In this document: piece by piece, positions 6,256-11,392 of the stretch
Layout: each line of letters opens with the position of its first letter
Position numbering within the stretch: the first letter of the stretch is position 1
Assembly (NCBI GenBank): GCA_035544835.1
Contig: DASZZV010000088.1
Coordinates: 1-11,392 of the forward strand
Direction: 5' to 3'
Source of the DNA: DASZZV01 sp035544835
Lineage (GTDB): Bacteria; Acidobacteriota; Thermoanaerobaculia; Gp7-AA8
DNA length: 11,392 nucleotides
The notes under the pieces: generated by a model
The model's input: only the letters and a program-made list of their open reading frames with translations
Database searches by the model: none
What the model was told of the DNA's origin: nothing
Position numbers and translations under genes: made by a program

Positions 6256-6975
6256 TTGAGGGTTTCGGCGATTGTTGCCGCCTACAATGAGGAGCGAACG
6301 ATTGCCGGTGTCCTCGCCGCGCTGTCTGCAAACCCGCGCATCGACGAGATCATCGTCGTCAGCGACGGCTCCACTGATCGAACCGTGGAAATCGCTCGCA
6401 CCTTCGACGTGACCACGGTCGCTCTTCGCGAGAACCGTGGCAAAGGGCTGGCCATGCGATTCGGCGTTGAGCACGCGACCTCGGATGTCCTTTTCTTCGT
6501 CGATGGCGACATGGTGAGTCTGACCGACGATCATATCGAGGCGCTGGTTGGTCCCGTCCTCGACGGCTCCTGCGACATGAATATCGGAATCCGTCATCGT
6601 GGTCCGATCCGCGACTTTCTCCATCTGAAGATGCATTGCGGGCCTGTGCTTTCCGGTATCAGGGTCATGCGGCGTGAGGTCTTCGAGTGCGTTCCTCCTC
6701 AATACATGGAGCGCTTCAAGATCGAAGAGGCGCTCAATTTCTTTTGCAGCCGTACCGGATTCACGCAGTTCAACACCGTGATTTACGGTCTCGGGCATGT
6801 CATCAAGGAGTACAAGCGGGGACTCGTGAAAGGCTTCGTGAGCCGCTGGGGCATGATCCACGAGGTCTTCTTCCTGCACTTCGACCTCTACTTCTTCCAG
6901 ACCTGGCGCCGGTCGGATGCCCGCGAGCTCCACGGAATCGAGTACGAGCTGTTCGAAGCCGAGTACATCGAGTAG
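6256..6975 (+). CDS. Family 2 glycosyltransferase
   Basis: Transfers a sugar from a nucleotide-sugar donor; the acceptor is not evident. The 239-residue product has a GT-A fold in the usual order: SAIVAAYNEERTI (4-16), the nucleotide-binding EIIVVSDGSTDRT (31-43), ENRGKGLAMRFG (59-70) and the metal-binding DxD-type FVDGD (81-85). GVEHATSDVLF precedes the last. SGIRVMRREVFE (133-144) is where acceptor-side residues sit in this class. There is no membrane segment, unlike longer dolichyl-phosphate-mannose-synthase-like fusions, so it is probably a cytoplasmic or peripheral enzyme. The start is TTG at 6256: an AGAGGTGA Shine-Dalgarno overlaps just upstream, and a TGA at 6250 closes the frame beyond it. 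tyrS begins 39 bp after the stop; whether they are co-transcribed is uncertain. The sugar-modifying aminotransferase at 10038 could belong to the same glycan pathway, but that is only a guess. Confidence 0.88.
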   Translation: MRVSAIVAAYNEERTIAGVLAALSANPRIDEIIVVSDGSTDRTVEIARTFDVTTVALRENRGKGLAMRFGVEHATSDVLFFVDGDMVSLTDDHIEALVGPVLDGSCDMNIGIRHRGPIRDFLHLKMHCGPVLSGIRVMRREVFECVPPQYMERFKIEEALNFFCSRTGFTQFNTVIYGLGHVIKEYKRGLVKGFVSRWGMIHEVFFLHFDLYFFQTWRRSDARELHGIEYELFEAEYIE

Positions 6976-7001
6976 CGGGAAAACAGGGAAGACGATCGGG
7001 C

Positions 7002-7007
7002 TATCAT
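7002..7007 (+). promoter_or_regulatory. Possible -10 hexamer directly ahead of tyrS
   Basis: TATCAT lies 7 nt before the tyrS ATG, where a -10 box would sit for a leaderless mRNA. The start codon has no Shine-Dalgarno (the upstream bases are CTCCCCC). The -35 region is poor. It parallels the TAACAT hexamer 6 nt before the rsmE GTG. Confidence 0.35.
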
Positions 7008-7014
7008 CTCCCCC

Positions 7015-8253
7015 ATGGAACCGCTCACTGCAAACACGAATCTTGATGAGGCGCTGGCCTTTCTGACCAAAGGCTGCGTCGACGTCTTCGACCACAAGGA
7101 CCTCCGCCACAAACTTCAGCGTGCCGTCACGACCTCGAAGCCTCTCGTCATCAAGGCCGGTTTTGATCCGACCGCTCCGGACATTCACCTGGGACACACG
7201 GTACTGATCCGGAAAATGAAACACTTCCAGATGCTCGGCCAGCGTGTCGTCTTCCTCATCGGCGACTTCACCGGGATGATCGGCGATCCCTCGGGAAAAA
7301 AAGCGACGCGGCCGGCACTGTCCCGCGAACAGATCCTGGCGAATGCCGAAACATACCGCCGTCAGATCTTCAAACTTCTCGATCCGGAAAAAACCGAGGT
7401 CCGCTTCAACAGCGAATGGCTCGGCGCGCTGGGGTCGGAGGGGATGATCCGTCTGGCGGCGAAGTACACGCTGGCCAGAATCCTCGAGCGCGATGACTTT
7501 CGCAAACGCTTCGACGCCCATCAGCCCATCTCGGTGCACGAGCTGCTTTATCCGTTGGCGCAGGGATACGACTCGGTGGCCCTGCAAAGCGATGTGGAGC
7601 TCGGCGGAACCGACCAGCTCTTCAACCTTCTGGTGGGACGCGACCTGATGAAGGAGTACGGTCTGGAACCGCAGGTGGTGATGACCATGCCCCTGCTGGA
7701 AGGTCTCGACGGGGTCGAGAAGATGTCGAAGTCGCTGGGCAATTACATCGGTATCGATGAGGCGCCGGACTCGATCTACGGCAAGATCATGTCGATCTCC
7801 GACCCGCTGATGTGGAAGTACTTCCTGCTCTGCACCGACCGGGGCCCGGACGAGATTGCGGCGCTGAAGAACCGCGTGGAGTCGGGCCAGTACCATCCCA
7901 TGGAGGCAAAGCGCGAACTGGCCCGATCGATCATCGCCGACTTTCATGATCGGGAGGCTGCCGATCGTGCCGAGATGGAGTTCCGTCGGATCTTTACAGA
8001 GCGTCAGACCCCCACCGAAGTGGAAGAAAAGGTCCTCCCGGCCAGCCCGGAACCTTTGCTGGTCGTCAAGATGCTGACCAGTGTGGGAGTGACACCCAGC
8101 GGGAACGAAGCCCGTCGCCTGGTTGCCCAGGGCGGCGTCACGATCGACGATCACAGGATTGACGACGTGAAGGGAACCATCGACGCGACCGCCGGCAGAA
8201 GTGTGCTGGTGAAGGCAGGCAAGCGTAGGTTTGTGCGGGTGACCTTCGAGTAA
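7015..8253 (+). CDS. tyrS: Tyrosyl-tRNA synthetase
   Basis: Charges tRNA-Tyr with tyrosine at the expense of ATP; a cytosolic class I synthetase, functional as a dimer. The 412-residue product has the full layout: Rossmann catalytic core with KAGFDPTAPDIHLGH (47-61; HIGH motif as HLGH, 58-61), LIGDFTGMIGDPSGK (81-95), the tyrosine-pocket region ELGGTDQLFN (195-204), VEKMSKSLGN (234-243; KMSKS motif), then a helical anticodon-binding part and a C-terminal S4 RNA-binding domain (about 345-412, with GVTPSGNEARRLVAQGGV). The length and the IGDFTGMIGDPSGKKATR stretch resemble the TyrZ-like branch rather than E. coli TyrS. Start: ATG at 7015 with no Shine-Dalgarno, 39 bp after the glycosyltransferase stop. 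It looks intact. Confidence 0.98.
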   Translation: MEPLTANTNLDEALAFLTKGCVDVFDHKDLRHKLQRAVTTSKPLVIKAGFDPTAPDIHLGHTVLIRKMKHFQMLGQRVVFLIGDFTGMIGDPSGKKATRPALSREQILANAETYRRQIFKLLDPEKTEVRFNSEWLGALGSEGMIRLAAKYTLARILERDDFRKRFDAHQPISVHELLYPLAQGYDSVALQSDVELGGTDQLFNLLVGRDLMKEYGLEPQVVMTMPLLEGLDGVEKMSKSLGNYIGIDEAPDSIYGKIMSISDPLMWKYFLLCTDRGPDEIAALKNRVESGQYHPMEAKRELARSIIADFHDREAADRAEMEFRRIFTERQTPTEVEEKVLPASPEPLLVVKMLTSVGVTPSGNEARRLVAQGGVTIDDHRIDDVKGTIDATAGRSVLVKAGKRRFVRVTFE

Positions 8254-8267
8254 AAGCGCAGTAGAAG

Positions 8268-8288
8268 GCAGAATGCAGGATGCAGACG
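8268..8288. repeat. Degenerate heptamer array GCAGAAT/GCAGGAT/GCAGACG
   Basis: Three 7-bp units with a constant GCAG start lie between tyrS and the palindromic repeat that begins at 8291. The copies are imperfect (GCAGAAT, GCAGGAT, GCAGACG), so this is the weakest of the period-7 arrays. It lacks the TGA shared by the others. Confidence 0.6.
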
Positions 8289-8290
8289 AA

Positions 8291-8434
8291 TTGTCATCCT
8301 GAGCGAAGCGAAGGATCTTTGGTGACATCACCGCGATGTACGTTGACGACCTCGCGCGTGTCACCAAAGATCCTTCGGTCGCACTCACTTTTTCTCGGTC
8401 CTTTGTCTTCGCGCATGCTCCCTCAGGATGACAA
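8291..8434. repeat. Palindromic GTCATCCTGAG repeat element
   Basis: Outer arms TTGTCATCCTGAG (8291-8303) and CTCAGGATGACAA (8422-8434) are perfect inverted copies. An inner pair (8309-8327 and 8359-8377, 19 bp, core AAGGATCTTTGGTGACA) is also perfect. The left half reads GTCATCCTGAGCGAAGCGAAGGATC, interrupted here for length at GAGC | GAAGCG, a pattern I know as a common intergenic repeat in bacterial genomes. It fills most of the gap between tyrS and the minus-strand gene ending at 8487. It could also terminate tyrS transcription, but no T-tract follows the inner hairpin. Confidence 0.8.
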
Positions 8435-8435
8435 C

Positions 8436-8463
8436 AAAAAAAGGGACGCGCTTTCGCGCGTCC
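8436..8463 (-). terminator. Rho-independent terminator of the exported-protein gene
   Basis: On the minus strand an 8-bp perfect stem GGACGCGC/GCGCGTCC closed by a GAAA tetraloop is followed by one C and seven T. It starts 24 bp downstream of the TAA of the gene at 8487-9593, in the right orientation. This is the clearest intrinsic terminator in the window. Confidence 0.9.
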
Positions 8464-8486
8464 TTTCCAGTCGATGATCTAACGCC

Positions 8487-9593
8487 TTACTCGAAGATGA
8501 CCGGGATGGTGAAGTCGACTGCGTCGGTTCCGTCAGAAACGCGAACGATGAGCGAGCCCTTTGTTCCCTTGAGCTCCGAGCTCGGGAACCACTGAATCGT
8601 TCCATTGTCGTCAACCAGGCGGATGTCACGGTTCTGGTTCACGAGGGTGTAGGTGAGCGGCTGCCCTTCGGCGTCGCTGGCGACGATCCGGAAGAAGGTC
8701 GGGAAAGAGGACGTAGCGACGTGAATCGGACGATCGAGAACGTTGTCCTGATTGGCGTCGAGTAGATCGACCTGTCCGTCTTCGTTGAGATCGACTCCGA
8801 TGACCAGAGGAAGCACATTCTCACGTGTGCGGCCGCCCGGCACATAGGTCGGATCGCCAGTCCGGTTGTCGATGATGCTGCCGTACAGGAAGGCCCGGCC
8901 GCTTCGGATCTTTGCGACGACGACGTCGTTGTCGGCAGGGCTGATCATCGACAGATCGATGCCCGGGATATGCGAGAAGAAGTTTGTGATGCCGCTGTTG
9001 TACTGAACCTGGGTTCCAGCCGTGTAGGTCTGCCCGGCCATGACTGCCGCGACCATGCCGTCCTTCCGCACCAGCTGCCAATCGATCACGGTGGCGTCGA
9101 CGGCGTACAGGCCGAAGTTGAACCGGGTGTTGGCCACGCGGGAGGGGCCGTTAATGACGATCGTATCTCCGTTCACGAAGGCTGCCGCCGGCGAGAGGGC
9201 GGGAACGTCCTGCCCGAACTCGCCCGCCGGCGACAGATTGAAGGTGCGGCTGGTGACGGCCAGCTTGCTCTGGGACACTGCATCCGTCGATACGACGATG
9301 GCACCCGTGGACTGCGTCTGGTTGAAGTGGTTGGCGACAATGTCGTCAATCGAGATGGTGCTCTTCGCGGCGATGGCCTGGGTGAAGGTGCTGCCCGTGC
9401 CATGAAGGTCATGATAGGTGAGAGTGACGTTGATGGCCTCGGCGCCGGAGTTGTGAAGTGTCACCTCGGTCTGCCAGCGGCTGCCATTGGCGCCGGGGCC
9501 GGTACCAGAGGCGGGAATGACGAAAGTGTCGGCCGCCGAGAGGGTGAGAGCAGAGAAGGCGATTACTGCTGCTGCGAGTGCTGATTTGAACAT
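8487..9593 (-). CDS. Exported protein with a calcium-loop motif and cadherin-like C terminus
   Basis: I do not recognise a named family. The 368-residue product has a Sec signal peptide (about 1-21, AAVIAFSALTLSAA, no lipobox). Residues 22-120 look like a beta-rich domain (WQTEVTLHNSGAEAINVTLTYHD), and 120-260 continue as beta-rich with Asn-Thr-Gly turns. At 268-287 there is an EF-hand/dockerin-like loop DLNEDGQVDLLDANQDNVLD with Asp/Asn at alternating calcium-ligand positions. Residues 300-368 resemble cadherin-like or putative Ig domains (IVASDAEGQPLTYTL, then DNGTIQWFP and LIVRVSDGTDA). It is probably a periplasmic or surface protein. Start: ATG at 9591-9593 with AAAGGAG 6 nt upstream. A structured leader (9620-9675) and an intrinsic terminator (8436-8463) frame it as a single-gene unit. 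No sorting signal is visible at the C terminus. Confidence 0.8.
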   Translation of the reverse strand: MFKSALAAAVIAFSALTLSAADTFVIPASGTGPGANGSRWQTEVTLHNSGAEAINVTLTYHDLHGTGSTFTQAIAAKSTISIDDIVANHFNQTQSTGAIVVSTDAVSQSKLAVTSRTFNLSPAGEFGQDVPALSPAAAFVNGDTIVINGPSRVANTRFNFGLYAVDATVIDWQLVRKDGMVAAVMAGQTYTAGTQVQYNSGITNFFSHIPGIDLSMISPADNDVVVAKIRSGRAFLYGSIIDNRTGDPTYVPGGRTRENVLPLVIGVDLNEDGQVDLLDANQDNVLDRPIHVATSSFPTFFRIVASDAEGQPLTYTLVNQNRDIRLVDDNGTIQWFPSSELKGTKGSLIVRVSDGTDAVDFTIPVIFE

Positions 9594-9619
9594 GTAAATC
9601 TCCTTTGGGTTTTGTCTTT

Positions 9620-9675
9620 GGGGAGCAGCGTGGCCGTTGACGGTGGCCGATCGTCCTGGTCTGACCGCTGTCCCC
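9620..9675 (-). promoter_or_regulatory. Possible structured 5' leader of the exported-protein gene
   Basis: On the minus strand GGGGACAGCG (9675-9666) can pair with CGCTGCTCCCC (9630-9620), ten pairs with one bulged C. The enclosed 35 nt can form GGT/ACC and GGCC/GGCC helices, suggesting a small junction. It ends about 14 nt before the AAAGGAG ribosome binding site. I could not match it to a known riboswitch class; it may equally be a chance fold in GC-rich DNA. Confidence 0.35.
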
Positions 9676-9867
9676 TTTGCTACTCATGAATACGAAGACC
9701 AGCTAAAAGTCGTCTACTTAAATTTTGCTGAATCCGCATAAAATGACTTTTGATATTAATGCGCTAAAAAGGGAATTCGACGTCGCCGGATGGCGCGTCC
9801 AGAAGCGAAGGTGATCAGTGATACGGAGGAGCTGGGGAAAGCGTCTAGGCCGTGTGATCGATGCCTC
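9676..9867. other. Gene-free AT-rich stretch, probable promoter region
   Basis: Part of the 444-bp gap between the divergent genes at 8487-9593 and 10038-11162. Bases 9700-9775 are clearly AT-richer than the surroundings (runs such as TTAAATTTT, TAAAATGA, GATATTAAT, CTAAAAA). That is expected of promoter or UP-element DNA serving the exported-protein gene and perhaps the aminotransferase. I could not fix a credible -35/-10 pair on either strand. No ORF worth reporting occurs. Confidence 0.4.
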
Positions 9868-9992
9868 TTGTGTGGCACAGGCACTCTTGCCTGTGGGTCG
9901 GCCGTCGAGGCCGACTTTCCTGTAACCTATTCACAGAAACGCCACGGCTCGACGCCGTGGCACACACAGGCAAGAGTGCCTGTGCCACACAA
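9868..9992. repeat. Nested cruciform repeat of the CACAGGCA family
   Basis: Perfect 28-bp inverted arms at 9868-9895 and 9965-9992 (TTGTGTGGCACAGGCA...), each itself palindromic through CACAGGCA/TGCCTGTG. The 69 bp between the arms contains two further perfect hairpins: GTCGGCC/GGCCGAC (9897-9903/9909-9915) and GCCACGGC/GCCGTGGC (9941-9948/9954-9961). A short GGCCG/CGGCC hairpin follows at 9998-10013. It shares its core with 4992-5038. It sits 45 bp ahead of the aminotransferase start, so it may lie within that gene's leader. Confidence 0.88.
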
Positions 9993-10037
9993 ACGGCGGC
10001 CGAGGCGACGGCCTTCCCACACTCTACGAGGTAAGAA

Positions 10038-11162
10038 ATGGCAATCCCACTACTTGATCTGAAACAGCAATACGCCACGATCCGCGACGAGGTCATGGCC
10101 GTCACCGAAGAGGTCTATGAATCGCAGATGTTTATTCTCGGAAAGAGAGTGGATGATTTCGAGAAGGACTTTGCAGTCTACTGTCACTCTCGTCATGCCA
10201 TCGGAATCTCGTCCGGGACAGACGCTCTTCTGATCGCCCTGATGGTCCTGGGTGTCGAGCCGGGTGACGAAGTCATCGTCCCTGCTTACTCTTTTTTCGC
10301 CACCGCCGGCGTCGTGGAGCGACTCGGAGCGATTCCTGTCTTTGTCGATGTCGACCCGGTGAGCTTCAACATCGATACGGAAGACATCCGTCGTAGTCTG
10401 ACCTCGCGCACACGCGCCATCGTCCCTGTTCACCTCTTTGGTCAGGTGGCCGATATGGACGAGATCAATACCATCGCCCGTGAGCACGGATGTTCGGTGA
10501 TCGAGGACGCTGCGCAGGCTGTCGGTGCCGAATACGATGGCCGACGAGCTGGTGTGCTGGGCGAAATCGCCTGTTTCTCTTTCTTCCCCTCCAAAAACCT
10601 CGGAGCTTTCGGTGATGCCGGCGCCGTGACGACCGAGGATTCTGCTCTCGCCGAGCGCCTCATCGATTACCGCGTCCATGGAATGCGGCCCAAGTACTTT
10701 CATAAGTACGTCGGAGGAAACTTCCGGATCGACGCCCTTCAGGCGGCCATTCTCAACATCAAGCTGCCGCATCTCGAGGAATGGACCGAAGGGCGTCGTC
10801 GCAACGCGCGCATCTATGAGGAGCTCGTCCATGACGCAGGACTTCAGGAGCGCGTCGTTCTGCCGAAAGAGTTGCCACGCCGACGCCATGTCTACAATCA
10901 GTTCGTGGTCCGTTTTCCGGATGGCCGGGCAACCCGTGACAAGGTCATGGAGACCTTTCGGAGCGCCGGGGTCGGCTGTGAGGTCTACTATCCGCTGACG
11001 CTTCCCCAGCAGGAGTGCTTCCGCGGCCTGCCGAGCGCGAAACGTGCCTTTCCGCATTCCGACGCTGCCTCGACCGACTCGCTGGCGATTCCCATCTTCC
11101 CTGAGCTCAGGAAAGACCAGATCGCCGAGGTGGTGAGAGTGCTGGGTGAGGCGCTGCGGTAA
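10038..11162 (+). CDS. DegT/DnrJ/EryC1/StrS-family sugar aminotransferase
   Basis: A PLP-dependent enzyme that transfers an amino group (usually from glutamate) to a 3- or 4-keto nucleotide sugar, feeding lipopolysaccharide, capsule or glycoprotein sugars. The 374-residue product matches the family along its length: DLKQQY near the N terminus, GISSGTDALLIAL (56-68), IVPAYSFFATAG (80-91), VIEDAAQAVGAEYDG (154-168; Asp157 would contact the PLP pyridine nitrogen), SFFPSKNLGAFGDAG (181-195; Lys186 would form the internal aldimine), GGNFRIDALQAAIL (226-239) and VYYPLTLPQQ (316-325). The ATG has GAGGT 5 nt upstream. No dehydratase, epimerase or acetyltransferase partner is visible, so the sugar is unknown; 3-amino-sugar enzymes of the QdtB/FdtB/WlbE kind are one guess. 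The stop is followed by repeats, with no clear terminator. Confidence 0.93.
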   Translation: MAIPLLDLKQQYATIRDEVMAVTEEVYESQMFILGKRVDDFEKDFAVYCHSRHAIGISSGTDALLIALMVLGVEPGDEVIVPAYSFFATAGVVERLGAIPVFVDVDPVSFNIDTEDIRRSLTSRTRAIVPVHLFGQVADMDEINTIAREHGCSVIEDAAQAVGAEYDGRRAGVLGEIACFSFFPSKNLGAFGDAGAVTTEDSALAERLIDYRVHGMRPKYFHKYVGGNFRIDALQAAILNIKLPHLEEWTEGRRRNARIYEELVHDAGLQERVVLPKELPRRRHVYNQFVVRFPDGRATRDKVMETFRSAGVGCEVYYPLTLPQQECFRGLPSAKRAFPHSDAASTDSLAIPIFPELRKDQIAEVVRVLGEALR

Positions 11163-11193
11163 GGTAGGAATCGACGTTCGCCACAGCAGGTGA

Positions 11194-11206
11194 GGTGTCA
11201 TCCTGA
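11194..11206 (+). repeat. Short GTGTCATCCTGA repeat copy
   Basis: GGTGTCATCCTGA lies 31 bp after the aminotransferase stop and repeats the core found in the composite elements. After it the sequence diverges (AAGGCGCGGAAC). The remaining bases to 11251 contain a near-duplicate GCGGAAC pair and no gene. Confidence 0.5.
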
Positions 11207-11251
11207 AGGCGCGGAACACGGCGGAACGTTGTTGAAGCACAAATAAACGGT

Positions 11252-11348
11252 CTTGTCATCCTGAGCGATTGACCGCGGAGCGCGGCGTCTGAGTGAAAGA
11301 AACCAGGGTGTCATCCCGAGCGTCGAGCGAGGGATCTGGGAGGGGGCC
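11252..11348 (+). repeat. Composite dispersed repeat, right copy
   Basis: A 97-bp block with the same order of parts as the minus strand of 62-160: CTTGTCATCCTGAGC, GC-rich variable part, GAGTGAAAGAAACC, GGTGTCATCCCGAGC, then GAGGGATCTGGG-A-GGGGGCC. The two copies lie in inverted orientation near the two ends of the window. Bases 11349-11392 beyond it show no feature. Confidence 0.7.
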
Positions 11349-11392
11349 TTGCGGTGTGGAGTCTTGGAGCTCTCTTACGATTGTGCGAGGCG

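Noticed and set aside
6220..8388. A very long open frame on the minus strand opposite the glycosyltransferase and tyrS genes
   Set aside because: It is codon-aligned with both real genes, so it stays open simply because they avoid TTA, CTA and TCA codons. Its translation shows no recognisable domain, and the plus-strand products are textbook families.
10050..11240. Minus-strand open frame of about 396 codons opposite the aminotransferase
   Set aside because: Codon-bias shadow; the plus-strand gene has the complete PLP-enzyme motif set and a good ribosome site.

Overview
The window is an ordinary chromosomal stretch from a moderately GC-rich Gram-negative bacterium. It has two predicted lipoproteins, a Sec-exported protein, genes on both strands, and short intergenic gaps filled with small dispersed repeats. 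The repeat style (GTCATCCTGAGC-type units, CACAGGCA palindromes, heptanucleotide tandem arrays) and the mixture of proteins suggest an Acidobacteriota-like organism. That placement is an impression only: no rRNA or taxonomic marker search could be run. I see no tRNA, rRNA, CRISPR array, transposase, phage gene or toxin-antitoxin pair.

Layout. Bases 1-195 hold inverted and composite repeats. Bases 196-2352 (minus strand) carry rsmE (16S rRNA m3U1498 methyltransferase) followed by gltA (citrate synthase). A divergent gap at 2353-2511, made mostly of facing heptamer arrays, separates rsmE from an 809-codon plus-strand gene for a multi-pass membrane protein fused to a spermidine-synthase-like domain (2512-4941). 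A convergent gap with a hairpin repeat follows. Next is a divergent pair of small lipoprotein genes: an OB-fold-like one (5098-5475, minus) and an LEA14/WHy-like one (5608-6081, plus). A second pair of facing heptamer arrays lies in the probable leader of a family 2 glycosyltransferase gene (6256-6975, TTG start), and tyrS follows 39 bp later (7015-8253). Bases 8254-8486 hold a palindromic repeat and a clear intrinsic terminator for the minus-strand gene 8487-9593, which encodes an exported protein with a calcium-loop motif and a cadherin-like tail. The 444-bp gap 9594-10037 contains a possible structured leader, an AT-rich patch and a nested cruciform repeat. A DegT/DnrJ/EryC1-type sugar aminotransferase gene (10038-11162) is last, and 11163-11392 returns to composite repeats like those at the left end.

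How the genes fit together. They do not form one pathway. Housekeeping functions (TCA cycle entry, rRNA modification, tyrosine charging) are interspersed with envelope functions (lipoproteins, exported protein, glycosyltransferase, sugar aminotransferase). I find no convincing undescribed multi-gene system. The more unusual content is intergenic: period-7 tandem arrays with different unit sequences at four separate loci, two of them as facing inverted pairs close to start codons; about 98-bp composite repeats inverted at the two window ends; and nested palindromes. A secondary theme is that several genes (tyrS, rsmE, gltA, the fused membrane gene) have no visible Shine-Dalgarno sequence, and three of them have -10-like hexamers 6-19 nt before the start codon, which would fit leaderless or very short-leader transcripts.
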